From: Chrysophaeum taylorii
Lineage: Eukaryota; Sar; Pelagophyceae; Pelagomonadales; Pelagomonadaceae
Assembly (NCBI GenBank): GCA_029834535.1
Contig: JAQMWT010000009.1
Location: 124,001 to 188,000, forward strand
DNA length: 64,000 nucleotides
Direction: 5' to 3'
Part shown: in pieces, positions 45,233-56,226 of the stretch
How the letters are laid out: each line of letters opens with the position of its first letter
Position numbering within the stretch: position 1 is the stretch's first letter
Translations under genes and position numbers: made by a program
The notes under the pieces: generated by a model
Seen by the model: only the letters and a program-made list of their open reading frames with translations
Told to the model about the DNA's origin: nothing
The model's database searches: none

Positions 45233-48085
45233 CTATGAGGGCTCGTGGCTCTCGACGTCCTCGGCGTTCGTCAGGGAACGACCCGACGCCGTAACCGACG
45301 ACGTCGAAGAAGACACGGGCTTGGTGGTCGCGAACGACGACGACGCAACCGAGAGAGGGACCCCCGAGGGCGTCGTCTCGGTGTCTTGTTCCAGAACGAG
45401 CTCCTCGAGCTGTTCTAGGTCGACGTCGACGGCCGTCGCCACCGCGCCATCAATAAGTTTGCAGCAAAAGGTGAAGCCCGTCACGACCGTCGAGGCGTCG
45501 TCGCCGTCAGTCGACGACACCGAGGCGTGAGAGAGCGAGGCCTGGTGCGCTGCGAGGCAGGTGCGGCACAGGAAACTGTCGCGACAGAAAACGTCGCAGA
45601 AAGCGCATCGGCAGTCGTCGCAAAGCACGGTCCCTCGAGGTTGCGTCCAGCTCATCGCGAGCGTCGAGGGATTGTAGTAGTACGGGACGTTGGTCTCGTC
45701 GCGCAGGACGACCCACCTGTCCTTAAGGCGAATGTCGTAGTCGCCGAGCGCAAACGGCTTGCGCCACTGCGTGTCGCCCGTCTTGCGATTGCGGTAGTAC
45801 GTTGCGCGCAGCTCGACGTCGTATTCTTTCGAGAAAACGGCCTCGCACCGGAAGCGGAGCTCCTTGCGCGCGAGGTACATTGTCCACTGCCGCTGGATGC
45901 GCCCGGCGGCGTAATCCTTCTTGCGCCCGATCTCGCGCGCCTCGGAGTCGCGCTCGAGCGCGGCCTTGGCTTCCTGGGAGACGTAGTACGCTTCGGCCGC
46001 CTCCTTCCGCTCTTCGTCGACGCGTCGCTCCTCGTCTTGGCACCGCTTGAGCACGTATTCCTTGAATGCGTGTTCGCGCGCCGCGGGCAACTCCATGAGC
46101 GTGCCCGCCTCCTGGGACCGCCGGAGCACGTCCTTGACGCGCTTGGTGATCTCGCGCTTGACGTGCTTTTGGACCGCCCGCTCGGCCGACGTCTCCGGGT
46201 TCGTGCGGCACTGCTCGAGGTGAGCCGTGAGCTTGGCGAGACGTTCTTGCTTGACTTCGTCCCACTTGGCGATCCACGCCTCGACGTGCCGTTCTTCGAG
46301 CAGCTCCTCGAGCTCGGCATCGCGCTGCTTCTTGAGCTGCAGCTCGCGGTACGCCTCGCGACGTCGGTAGTGCAGGATCTTCGCCTTCTCGGCGTTGGTG
46401 AAGTCGTCGTACAACAGTTCCTGCTGCGCGTCCTTCCGTCGCTCCTCGTACCACTCCGACAACAAAAGCTCGTAAATACGACGCCGCCTCTGGTTTTCTT
46501 CGTCGTGCAACCGCATCGCGTTGACCGTCAGCGTCGCCGCGATTTTTCGCTGCCGCTCCTGCTCGATCTGCATGCGCGCGACACGGGCGCGGTAGGCGTT
46601 CTGGATCCGCCGCGTCGCCGCCACCATGCGCGTTGTATCCCATTCTCTTTGCCGCTTCTCGAGCGCTCGCCGCTCGCGATCGAGGTGGTGCTCGAGGCGG
46701 TAGCGCGCCAATCGCCGCGCCCGCGCGCTGCGCGCGTACCGTTGTATTTCGGTCGCCGCCCCCGCGCGCCGCAGGTGCCGACGCTGGAAATCGACGCGCT
46801 GCAAAAACCCGCGAATCCCGGCCTGCGTTCGCAGGATAAGGCCGCGGACCCGTCTCGTCCACAGCGCGTCGTGGCGGCCGATTCCGCCGCGCGCAACGCG
46901 TTGGAGGTTGTGAATGCGCACTTGGAGCACAATCTCCGAGACCCACCGTTCAAAGGCAAGGAATTGCAATTGCAGCACGACCAGCTTCATACGCCGCGCA
47001 AGCAGGCGCTTGAAGCGCCGCGCGTACGACGTCAGGTACCGCCACGCCGAAAATCGCCACCGCGCCTGGCACCGATGGCGCGCGTCGAATATCTTGGCAC
47101 ACTGTTCGTTCCTCCGTTCGCGCCGCGCGATCTTGACGAGCTCCAGGACGAGCGGGTGGTAGTGGTTGGTCTCGATACGAAACGTCCACGGTCTGGGGTC
47201 CCTCGCGCCAAAGGGCGCGGCGACGCGCAGCAGCGTCGCTACGGGCTCGCGCGACAGCAACTTGTCGAGCAACGGAAGACTCAGCTTCAAATCGTCCGTG
47301 ACGCCCCCACCGTACATCGCTGTCGTTTTCAACTTCTTTGTGTGATGCTGCTTGTCTTCGTGCGTCTGCAGCGCGAGAAACTTCTGCGTAGTGGCTCTCC
47401 TCGTCATTCGGTACGCGTTATTGTCTTCGGCCGCGAGCGCGTACCAAGTCTCTTCGACAATTTCGTGCATCTCGGTCCACGACTTGAAGCTGCACAGGGT
47501 GAACAGCACGTCCTTGACGTCGCGCACTCGACCGTTGAATGGTTCCTCGCACCGCACGTCCATCGACCCTTCGGCGCCCAACAGCGCAAACCCCCAGCGC
47601 GCGTGCTCGATTGGTTTCCGCCACGGCTCGCGCGCAACGTGCAGCATGACCAGAATAGTCCGCCAGTCAACACAATCGGACGACGTTTCGTCGAACGCCT
47701 CGAACAACTCGTCCATCGTTCGCTCGACCGACGCGTCGACGGCACCGCGGGTCGGGGAGAGCTCGAACCCGAAGATTCGCCGCATGGCCACCAAGAAACG
47801 TGACCGCGTCACATACCACTCGGGATTGCTCTTGTAGAGCCGCTCGTACATGGCATTATCGCGCCCCGCAAGCTCGATCGCCCGGAATGCGGGCTGCTCC
47901 AACAGATTTTGGAGCTCGAACACGCGCTGCCATCGCGCATCCTCGGCCAACGATTCCCGTGCCGCACGCCGCTCAACGTAGGCCTCGAATGTGGCTGCGA
48001 GCACCTTTGAGTCGTGCACCTCCTCTTCGGCTGCCACTGGTGGCGACGACGGAGCTTCTCTTACGACCGGCGGCAAGAGAAGCAT
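45233..48085 (-). CDS. Large IQ-motif and WW-domain protein
   Basis: 950 residues. The N-terminal third has an EF-hand/calcineurin-like helical pattern (ASVERTMDELFEAFDETSSD). The middle has IQ-like calmodulin-binding motifs (AATEIQRYARSARARR; ATRRIQNAYRARVAR) inside a long Arg/Glu-rich helix, and another IQ (AAGRIQRQWTMYLARKE). Near residues 770-835 come a partial WW (YYRNRKTGDTQWRKP) and a good WW (YYYNPSTLAMSWTQP), then a B-box-like Cys/His cluster (CDDCRCAFC...CRTC...H...H). The architecture is seen in many protist cytoskeletal or flagellar proteins. No specific function assigned. The ATG is 106 nt downstream of the 3' end of element copy G. Confidence 0.8.
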   Translation of the reverse strand: MLLLPPVVREAPSSPPVAAEEEVHDSKVLAATFEAYVERRAARESLAEDARWQRVFELQNLLEQPAFRAIELAGRDNAMYERLYKSNPEWYVTRSRFLVAMRRIFGFELSPTRGAVDASVERTMDELFEAFDETSSDCVDWRTILVMLHVAREPWRKPIEHARWGFALLGAEGSMDVRCEEPFNGRVRDVKDVLFTLCSFKSWTEMHEIVEETWYALAAEDNNAYRMTRRATTQKFLALQTHEDKQHHTKKLKTTAMYGGGVTDDLKLSLPLLDKLLSREPVATLLRVAAPFGARDPRPWTFRIETNHYHPLVLELVKIARRERRNEQCAKIFDARHRCQARWRFSAWRYLTSYARRFKRLLARRMKLVVLQLQFLAFERWVSEIVLQVRIHNLQRVARGGIGRHDALWTRRVRGLILRTQAGIRGFLQRVDFQRRHLRRAGAATEIQRYARSARARRLARYRLEHHLDRERRALEKRQREWDTTRMVAATRRIQNAYRARVARMQIEQERQRKIAATLTVNAMRLHDEENQRRRRIYELLLSEWYEERRKDAQQELLYDDFTNAEKAKILHYRRREAYRELQLKKQRDAELEELLEERHVEAWIAKWDEVKQERLAKLTAHLEQCRTNPETSAERAVQKHVKREITKRVKDVLRRSQEAGTLMELPAAREHAFKEYVLKRCQDEERRVDEERKEAAEAYYVSQEAKAALERDSEAREIGRKKDYAAGRIQRQWTMYLARKELRFRCEAVFSKEYDVELRATYYRNRKTGDTQWRKPFALGDYDIRLKDRWVVLRDETNVPYYYNPSTLAMSWTQPRGTVLCDDCRCAFCDVFCRDSFLCRTCLAAHQASLSHASVSSTDGDDASTVVTGFTFCCKLIDGAVATAVDVDLEQLEELVLEQDTETTPSGVPLSVASSSFATTKPVSSSTSSVTASGRSLTNAEDVESHEPS

Positions 48086-48190
48086 GCTTGTTAGGACGCG
48101 CCGGTTTTAAAGGATACGTTGTCTCTTCACCCACCACCTTGCCAGCGCAGACGTCAACTTGCTGCATATAAGTCACTCTTTGACTCAAAA

Positions 48191-49171
48191 CAAGTGCAGG
48201 CCAGTAAGTTCGCCAGTAAGTTCACCTGGTCCCAATCTCTAACCCCAGTAAGTTCACCTGGTCCCAGTAAGTTCACCTAGTCCCAATCTCTAACCCCAGT
48301 AAGTTCGGCGTAAGCCCACTCGTGCTCACATCCACTCACCCCACTCTCCTTCGAGCTCGTCGCTCTCACCTCCGCCAATCTAAGCTGCTTTGATCCGTAC
48401 ACGCCGCTAGCCTTTGCGTTCACTCTAAAAACCCCAGTAAGTTCACTTGGTCCCAGTAAGTTCACCTGGTCACTCAGTTCACCTAGTCCCAATCCCAAAC
48501 CCCAGTAAGTTCACGTGGTCCCAGTAAGTTCACCTATAGTGCGCGTGTAGACGCCGGGAGGGGCTTATCGGTATTGCGCAGCACGTGTGGGGTAGGGTGG
48601 AGTCGTCGACTCAGAAGAGGATATCCTCGGGGTTGCCGATCGACAGGGAGCCACGTAGAGCTGGACGTGGCAGAAGACGGGTTTGGGCAAAAGGACGCCA
48701 ACCTCGCGGGGCGTCTGGCCCTGGCTCTTGTTGATCGTTTGGCGTAGGCGGGCCTTAAGGATACAGGTTGGAGGAGCCTCGGTGACAACGACACGATCGA
48801 TCATGTATCTGGTACCGTTGCAGTGGCCGTGCGACGGGTCGAGGTTTCGAAGACCTTAAGCTCGCGATCAAAGTCAGCATCCCGTTGGTTGTCAGGGAGT
48901 TGAAAACTCTACTGTAAAGAGCGAGGCGTCGTCTTCCGACCTAGCCTAGTCAGTCGAAAAGAACTCCGAAGCCTCGTCTCCGGGAAAAAAAGGCCGCGGT
49001 CATGCGCGCGTTGTCAGCATCGACAACATCGTTTCGACGGGGCGTGAGAATGGCGCGCTGAAAGAGCCGCCGCGGGTCGTGGAAATAGTCTGCGAGGTCG
49101 CCGTAGACGGCTTGGAGGATCAATGTGTGGCTCGCGGGCCCACCTGATCCTTACCCTAAATCGAGGGACAA

Positions 49172-49202
<31 letters not shown>

Positions 49203-49226
49203 AACATCTGTCGATTAGTAGTTAGG
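48191..49226 (-). mobile_element. Rolling-circle element copy G
   Basis: 1036 nt, minus orientation, all family parts: 3' CTTG at 48191, subterminal motif block, helicase remnant with TINKSQGQTPREVGV (the most canonical of the copies) and QLYVAPCR, TGTC microsatellite and 5' CCTAAC at 49226. Flanked by T on both sides. Its 3' end points at the start codon of the IQ/WW gene. Confidence 0.75.
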
Positions 49227-50132
49227 ACTCTGGGTGTGTATGGAGAGCACCTCGGCGACCTCGCCGTCGACGAAGATACTTTCCGCGACACGCGAGTCCT
49301 TTTGACCGCGAGGAATACGCAAAGATCATCTACCGCAGTCCTGTTCGACGACGATTCCAGCACACAAACAGTCGGACCGCGTCGTCGCCAAATTTTTACT
49401 ATCGGCTCCGACTGCAGCATCGCTGCAAGCGACTCCCTTCTACGATGATCTCGAGACGGCCGAAAAACGTCGACTGGACTTCCCTCAATCCCGTACGATG
49501 ACCCGACGTAGTATGGACCCCAAACTCGCACAATGCTGAACTTCGGTGGCATCCGAACAACCGGGAAGATGTCTTTCTCGAGATATGAGTACAGGGACCG
49601 ACAAGATAATTATTTGCGCGTGGAATGCACAGCTCATCTACTACGACCGAGCTCGAAAGCCCCACGATGCCTACGCGCGAGTCGCTCGCGCACGCAGCAC
49701 GCAACCTACGCGACGCTATATGACGTTTGATTGGCTTAGAACTCGGGCCACGAAGTTTGTGCCCGTCGCTGCCCGATATCTCGCCATGGCAGTCAGGGCA
49801 CCTGCCATCGTGCACTCTCAGCCCCCCGCGGTGGCGCAAGCCCCCGTAGTCGAGCACCCGCCGCCGCCCAAAATCATGCCCTATTCCTGCCGCCGCGCGG
49901 ATTGACAAGCTCAGTGTACGAAAAGCTTCTCAGAAGAGTGTTCCTAGGGGTTAGTATTCCAACAATCTTCACACGACGCCGGGCACAATTATTATTATTT
50001 TGGACCGAGTGACTGACCAGTGGAAGGAATATTGCCGACAGCTCGCTCCCGCGTGCACCACCTCTTAACAGTCGACATTTTTTAAAGACAGCTCGCTACA
50101 TCCCGCCTTATTACTGTCCACCGAAAAAAAGC
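49227..50132. other. Stretch without a recognised gene
   Basis: About 900 nt. Open frames of about 110-170 codons (plus 49125-49448, 49546-49905; minus 49399-49908) show no family. At 50062-50090 lies a 29-nt segment matching the end of the R3 insert in copy D. The right end is the 3' UTR of the coiled-coil gene. Confidence 0.45.
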
Positions 50133-53100
50133 CTAGCGTTGTGGTGCAGACGCAGGTGCCGACGCAGGTGCCATCGCCTCGCTCAGGAGTGCGGCAATTT
50201 TCCTTGGGGACGCAACGACCCCGGTGCCCTTGAGGTGCTTCGCAACCGCAACTTGGCGCAGGGCCTCGAGATCGTCGTGGAGCAAGTGCTGGAAGTTGTG
50301 CGCTTCAACACCAGATTCTAGCAGCTTGGCTTCGACGTCGCGCAGTTTGCAGTTCACGCGCTCCTCGGATTCAGCTAGCTTGTCGTTACACGCAGCCACG
50401 ACGTCTGCGACCTGAATCTCTGCGGCTTCGCGGTTGTTTTCGTCGCCCGCCAGGCGAGCCTCGACCTCGTGGTCGACGGCCTCTCGCATCTCGGTGGCCA
50501 GAAGTGCGACTTTGGCAGCACGGGCCGGCAGATTGGCATTGGTTGCTGCGTCGCGCGACGCGCACGTTGCGAACTGTACGGCGACGCGTGCTTTTTCGAC
50601 GGATAGGTCCGTGGAGACAGCGTCAACGCGTGCCGACAGCCGCCTGAGATGCGCCTGCGCGGCAACTCGTTCATTCTCTGCCTCGGCTTGGAGGTCTCTT
50701 CGCGCCGAAGTTAGATCGATCGACGCCTTGGCTCGGACGTCCCGTCGCGCCAAAGAGAGATTGCGGGCTACCTCGGCTCGGAGGTTCCGTCGCTCCAAAG
50801 ACATTTGGTTAGCCGTCTCGGTGTCGGCTACAGCGTCAACGAGGCGCCGCGCGATATGCCCCACGACAGCGCGGCCATCGCTCTCCATTATGTCGTGCTC
50901 TCGGGCGTACGTTTCGTCCGCCACCTTGACCGCGAGGTCGATATCCGCAGCCTCGCGCGTCCTTCTTTCGGCGGCGAGAGTGACGCCGAGCGTAGTGTCG
51001 CCCTCTACACGCTTGGCGCTCTCGTTCTCCATCGCCTTCTGAAACTTCGACGCGTACTCCCGGGCCTGGGACCGGAGGTCGTTGATGTCGCGGGCAAGTT
51101 TGTGGCATTGGTCGCGCGAGTCCGCGTCGCAGATTGCGCTCACGGTCGCAGCGAGTGCTGCTCCCGCGTCGATGCGTCGCCGGAGAGCGGCGTCAGCCTG
51201 CGAGCGCGCCATTGTTTCGCGGTAGACCACCGCCCCAGAATCTCGGCCGACTTCACAGATCTCGCGCGCGAGGCGCCGTCTCGCGACGAGACTGTCGTTA
51301 TCAGCGACACAGTCGACGGTCGCGTGCAATACCTCTGCCGCGACACGGCGGCGCTCGAGCTCTTTCGCGCCGACTTCGGCCTCGCGTCGCAGGTCGCGAG
51401 CCAATGCGACTCGCCGTTCAGCCTCGGCCACTGCGAACCGCTCGGCCTGCGCGCGCGCTTGCGCGCGCGCCGCGGCCGCGTCGGCTTGGAGTGTGGCCTT
51501 TGTTGCAGCTAGGAGGTCGGCACTCACCTTGGCAGCCCGCGCATCGGCGTCAGTCCGATCGGCGCGCTCACTTTCAACCAATGCGAGCGCCGCTGCTCGC
51601 GCAGCCCTGCCCTCGGAGATACACGCGCTCGAGAGGCTGGTCCTCGCGTCTCCTATCCGCGTTTCGAGCTGCATGCAACAGGCTTGGAGCACCGCGCGGA
51701 ACGACGCCTCTGCTGCCGCGAGCGCATGTCGGAGGGACGTCGAGTCAGCCGCGTCGGCGGCGCGGCGCTCTTCGGACTCCTTTTGCACCAGCTGCTTGGC
51801 GGTCTCGACGGCGTTCTGCGTCTCGAAGGCAATCGCGGTCCGCAACTGGTTTTCTTGGGCCTTTATCCTCGCAGCTCTCTTCTCGTCCTCGCATCGTTCG
51901 GCGAGCCACAAGGCGCTCCCAGCAGCCGCTTCCGCCGACAGTCCGTCCGCCAGCGCCGCGTGCTGCGCCGCGATCTCGCGTCGTAGGCTCGTTCGCAGCT
52001 GGTTGCAGGCCAACGATGTGTACTTCTCCGCCGCCACGCGCACCAGCTCGTCGTCGAGCGCGTGCTGAGCCGCCAAAGCCGCCCTCGCCGCACTGTCGCC
52101 ATCAGCGACGACTCGCAGACGTCCCTCGACCTCGGCGATCTTAAACGCTGCGTCCGCTCGCGAGGTGCGATACCACCGTTCGGCATCGTTTCGCAGCGCA
52201 GCGTGTGCAGCGTCGCGGCGCGTGTCGCATGCCGCGCGCGCCGCCAGCGCCGCTTCGAACGCTTCGCGCGTGCCTCTGACCCTGTCATCTGCGAAGTCGT
52301 AGGCAGCCTGCTCCGCGCACTCCGTACGAATTTTCGCGAGCCGAAGTTGCTCGCGACAGTTCTCAAATCGCGCGTCGCACGAAGCCTCGTGTTTGACAAG
52401 GTGCTCGCCCAGCCTGTTGCTCGCGGTCAGAAGATCGCACCGCGTACGCTCCTCCAAGTCGTCTAGTCGTGATGACAGCTTGGCCGCCCCCGTACGTCGC
52501 GCGGAAATCTCGGCGGACAGAATGCGTTCGAGCTCGTCGAGCTTGCGACGCACGTTTCGTCGCAAGTCCGCGAGCTCAGACGCCTGTTCGGCCTGTCCCT
52601 GTTGCGTCGCCGCCGTCAGCTCTGCGTGCGACTCCTCCACGGCTAATTTAATGCTGTCGACGCGACGCTCGGTCTCGGCGAGCGTGACGCGAAGCGCGGT
52701 GCGCAGCGCGTCGGCCTCGTAGCGCCGCGCTTCCTGGTCTGACTCGCGCAGCCTGCCGATCGCCCCCCAACGCCGCTCGAGTTCGTCTAATGCGCTCTCG
52801 ACGGCAGCCGTTCGCTCCCCGCGCTCGTTGTCGAGCGCTACGGCGACATGGTCCAAGCGGTTCCTAACTGCGCGAACCAGCGCTTCGCTCTTCTCTTCCA
52901 CGGCCCGCGCGGCATCAATCGTCTGCCGTTCGAGCGACAAACCGAGGTCCTTGCGGGCCAACGCTTCGCCGGCGACGACCGCCCGCGACAACGTCGCTTC
53001 TCTTGAAATGCTCTGCAACAGGTCCGCCCCCACCTTTGCGACGTCGTCGCGGAGGGTCCGCGCCGCGGCGTTCCCCGCTTCGGCGCGCCGCGCGACGCGA

Positions 53101-53690
53101 TCTACGTCCGACTGTAACCCGTCGACCACGCTCTGCTGTGCGGTGAGCGTCGCCGTCGTCGACGCGAGGTCCTCCGTAGTTCGCATCTGCGCAACAACGA
53201 GCCGCCGCACATCCATCACGCCGTTCAGCTGGGACTCGAGCGTCGTCAATCGCCGCTCGCCTCTGTCGACAAAGCCTTCGGCTTGCTTCTCCAGCGACTC
53301 GATCCGACCCGTCAACACCCGCACCGCACTCGACATCTGCTCGAGACGCTCCTCGTCCGTCTCTTGCCGCGCCGCCACGCGAAGCACGGCCTTCGCCGTT
53401 GGCTCTGCTTGCCGCCGAACTTCGTCGACGCGCGCTCGTCGCAGACTCTCGACCTCGTTTCGCATCTCTTCAAGCGATCGCGCCTGAACCGCCACTTGCA
53501 CCTCCAGCCGACGCATTTGCACGGTCACCGCATCCTCCTCGGGAGACTCGTCATTTTTCGTGCTGCGATGTTTCAATGCGGGCAACACCAATTTCGCTGG
53601 CGCCCTGCTGGCCTCCTCCTCTTCGTGGTACTCATCCGCAAGATCCTTGGACTCGCGAAGGCGCCGCTGGCGGTGCGACCCGGGCCGCAT
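50133..53690 (-). CDS. 1185-residue coiled-coil protein
   Basis: From an ATG at 53690, almost entirely Ala/Arg/Glu-rich helix with few Pro or Gly; heptads run from about residue 60 to 1140. Repeated patterns such as ERRVALARDLRREAE, RRNLRAEVARNLSLARR and SARRDLQAEAENER suggest internal duplication in the C-terminal third. There is no motor, kinase or membrane segment. It is a structural filament-type or basal-body/flagellar scaffold candidate, by composition only. The C-terminus (PASAPASAP) is unstructured. It is isolated, with 2.5 kb of gene-free sequence upstream. Confidence 0.78.
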   Translation of the reverse strand: MRPGSHRQRRLRESKDLADEYHEEEEASRAPAKLVLPALKHRSTKNDESPEEDAVTVQMRRLEVQVAVQARSLEEMRNEVESLRRARVDEVRRQAEPTAKAVLRVAARQETDEERLEQMSSAVRVLTGRIESLEKQAEGFVDRGERRLTTLESQLNGVMDVRRLVVAQMRTTEDLASTTATLTAQQSVVDGLQSDVDRVARRAEAGNAAARTLRDDVAKVGADLLQSISREATLSRAVVAGEALARKDLGLSLERQTIDAARAVEEKSEALVRAVRNRLDHVAVALDNERGERTAAVESALDELERRWGAIGRLRESDQEARRYEADALRTALRVTLAETERRVDSIKLAVEESHAELTAATQQGQAEQASELADLRRNVRRKLDELERILSAEISARRTGAAKLSSRLDDLEERTRCDLLTASNRLGEHLVKHEASCDARFENCREQLRLAKIRTECAEQAAYDFADDRVRGTREAFEAALAARAACDTRRDAAHAALRNDAERWYRTSRADAAFKIAEVEGRLRVVADGDSAARAALAAQHALDDELVRVAAEKYTSLACNQLRTSLRREIAAQHAALADGLSAEAAAGSALWLAERCEDEKRAARIKAQENQLRTAIAFETQNAVETAKQLVQKESEERRAADAADSTSLRHALAAAEASFRAVLQACCMQLETRIGDARTSLSSACISEGRAARAAALALVESERADRTDADARAAKVSADLLAATKATLQADAAAARAQARAQAERFAVAEAERRVALARDLRREAEVGAKELERRRVAAEVLHATVDCVADNDSLVARRRLAREICEVGRDSGAVVYRETMARSQADAALRRRIDAGAALAATVSAICDADSRDQCHKLARDINDLRSQAREYASKFQKAMENESAKRVEGDTTLGVTLAAERRTREAADIDLAVKVADETYAREHDIMESDGRAVVGHIARRLVDAVADTETANQMSLERRNLRAEVARNLSLARRDVRAKASIDLTSARRDLQAEAENERVAAQAHLRRLSARVDAVSTDLSVEKARVAVQFATCASRDAATNANLPARAAKVALLATEMREAVDHEVEARLAGDENNREAAEIQVADVVAACNDKLAESEERVNCKLRDVEAKLLESGVEAHNFQHLLHDDLEALRQVAVAKHLKGTGVVASPRKIAALLSEAMAPASAPASAPQR

Positions 53691-56226
53691 GCGACGCTAC
53701 GGACGCGTCGACTCGGCGCCGAAGTCCCGCGTCGTCATCGTCAGCCCCATCCCACGTATCAAACGCGGTATCTTTTATCCAAAGATTCTTTCGGGATTTG
53801 TTGTCTGTCTGGTGAACCACCGAATCCACGAAGAAGATGTTCGGGACGAGGAGCTGAGAAGCTTTGGTCAAATAGCTCTCGCACATCAGAGAGTATGCGA
53901 GTCTTCTTCCCATCATCGTCGGTACTTTGTCTCGTGATGTAGGCGATCGTGGTCGTGGGAATGACGATAATCATAAATCTGTAGCCTCCCTGGACATCTC
54001 CGTGAGGTGGCCGCAGTTGTCCGCCGCGCTCCCTGGCTCAAAGCACTTTGTCCAAGCTATGATGAACTGGCGTCGTTTGCGGGGCGAGTTATCAGTGCCA
54101 GTGGCTGAGAAGTGACTGTTCAAACTACGCGGCCGCGTGAATTTTGATCGTTCGTGAAGGGACCCTGTCCTGTTCAAGTACTAGAAGGCGATCAGTCGTC
54201 GTCATCGGGGGCTATGTCGAGGAGCTGAGAGGACGGAGGCGACGTCGGCGACGAGCTTAGGCAACACAATCCAACTGGGCAGGAGCGGCCAAGGAGGAGT
54301 GCCCTTTGGCACGACGCGGAGAGGGCGCCGTGCGAGAGCCAGACCGAGTGCATGATCAAGGTGGTTGCACAGGCGCGACGACGCCGAAACACCGTATTAG
54401 GGTGAGCATGTGAAAGCGACTGCGCGAGTGAGTTCGCAAATCGACTAGTCGACGAAGAGTTCTCGAGAGAGATCGCGTCGAACCCGCAGCACGGCGATGC
54501 GGGCCACGAGCCAAAGCGGTCGTGGCACGCACGAAGACGATGCGGAGTGGTGCAAGTTTCGTGGAGCCACCTTGACTGGCGCGATAAGAGCTCGGCAGCA
54601 GCGCCGAGTCGCAGGATAATTCAGTGGGGCAAGCAGATAACGCACCGCGGCGCGCGTACCGAGATGATACTCTTGCTTTTTGCTGCGGAGGGAGCCAGAT
54701 TAAGCGCGCTGAATCTGTGTTACTGTCCGTGCAGTCGACATCGCGCCCGGACTTTGAGGCACAGTGTGGCTTCGGCCTTTGCGGCAGCGCAAGAGTCTAA
54801 GTCCCTGCGAGGTGTTTGCAAACAACAAAAGATCACCAACATAGCAAAAGCCTTCACGGCGGCAGGCGTCACCAACACAACAAAAGCCTTCACAGCGGCA
54901 GGCGCCAATGCTCTACAGTCTTTACAAGGCTCGGAGACGAGTGTGCTAAAGGAATTTGACACGGCGTTGACCTTTATTATGACAAAAAAAAAGCGGTCGT
55001 CAAAGCGGATGGGCTCTGCAATGTGGAAGCCAGCTAGACTCCGTCGCGACTGGGCGAATTCTAAGCGCAGAATGTCGCTGATGTATCATTGGACGTTGTT
55101 GCTTTGGTAGAGGCCTCCAATCGGAAAACCTTACTTCGGCACGCTTGCCAAAATTGCTCGGTGCAACGTCAACGCACATTGCTTCGCCAACACAGCGCAG
55201 CCCATTGCGACGACACACATCAAGGCGCCTTGACTCTTAGCGATCGCGCTTTCTGTCGGCGCCATGTTTGTCGTCGCCTCGTCTCGTAGCACCTATTCGC
55301 TCGCCTTCCTCGCAATGACGTTCGTTCTGGGGCGCTCCGCCAACGTGCGATCCCCTCAACGCTCGCTGGTTTTGCTCTCATATTTATTTGGCGTTGCTGC
55401 AGAGGCTTTAGTTCTCCACTTCTGCAGCCAGATAGCCTCGTATCCTCGATGCTCGCAAGCGCTTCTCGAGACGCGCACATATACGACGTGCGATTTATGC
55501 CGCCGTCATCATTAAGAGCAATGGCTTGGTCGTTTTTCGACATTATGCACTGTCCCCGGTGTCAATTTACAACGAAATACGCCATGGCTTGCTTTCGGAA
55601 CATGCGCCAGACTTTGCCACGAGGATCGGGCGCCGCCCGAGTCGCCTGCCTGCCTGTTGCGACGCGGGATCGCCCGCGCCTGGATCTTCACGTGCGTTTA
55701 TCGCTTAACCCTACAAATAATAACGACTGCAAGGGGCTGCTCTGTGTCTTCTTCCTTGTATTATTGCTTTCTTTCGCCTGTTTGCACTCGGTGTGAAAAG
55801 GCCGGCGAGTCTCCCTCAGTTGCCGCCACGAGCCGCCACACCCAACAAAGCTGCTTGCCCCCCGTCGGTGGCCGCAACTCCCTTCTCGCCCATTCTTCCG
55901 CGCTCGACTTGGCTGGTTTCGCCCACATCAAGAGCCGCCGCAACTCCCGCATCGCTCTCGTTCATCTCGACGATCTAGCTGCTGGCGTTATTGGAGTTTT
56001 TTCAGCAGCCACCGCTGCACCCTGGCCCGCTCGCCATGCAAACTCGACCGTCGACGTTCCATCCTCGCTCGCTCAAGAGAGCTTCAACAACGTCATCGCA
56101 CTCATTCGATCAGGCTCCGCCACACTCGTGAGTGAGCACCAAGTCTTTAAATGTCGACCAAGTCTTCCTTCCTTCCTTCCTTCCTCCTTCAAGCAAGAAA
56201 ATCGCGTACGTCATAACATCGCCAAG
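53691..56226. other. 2.5-kb stretch without a recognised gene
   Basis: Lower coding character than its surroundings. It contains an in-frame 36-nt direct repeat (54834-54906, KAFTAAG) inside a 187-codon frame (54547-55110) and a (CTTC)n tract near 56160-56184. A frame joined to the SET gene is open upstream to about 55657, but its residues look random and basic, so I treat it as untranslated. Confidence 0.45.
54834..54906. repeat. 36-nt tandem repeat, about two units
   Basis: AAAAGCCTTCACGGCGGCAG and AAAAGCCTTCACAGCGGCAG start at 54846 and 54882, with a partial unit before (CACCAACATAGC). The period is a multiple of three. Confidence 0.6.

Noticed and set aside
45527-47803. 758-codon plus-strand frame opposite the IQ/WW gene
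   Set aside because: Arg/Pro-rich mirror of a real gene with WW and IQ motifs on the minus strand.
29467-49226. Open frames inside the rolling-circle copies as host genes
   Set aside because: They are repeated, frame-shifted remnants of the element's helicase and change length from copy to copy.
54547-55110. 187-codon plus frame with KAFTAAG repeats
   Set aside because: Open frame is produced partly by a 36-nt tandem repeat; the rest has no recognisable pattern.
55657-56226. 190-codon extension upstream of the SET gene
   Set aside because: Residue pattern looks random and includes a (CTTC)n tract; the ATG at 56227 begins the acidic leader seen in the protein.
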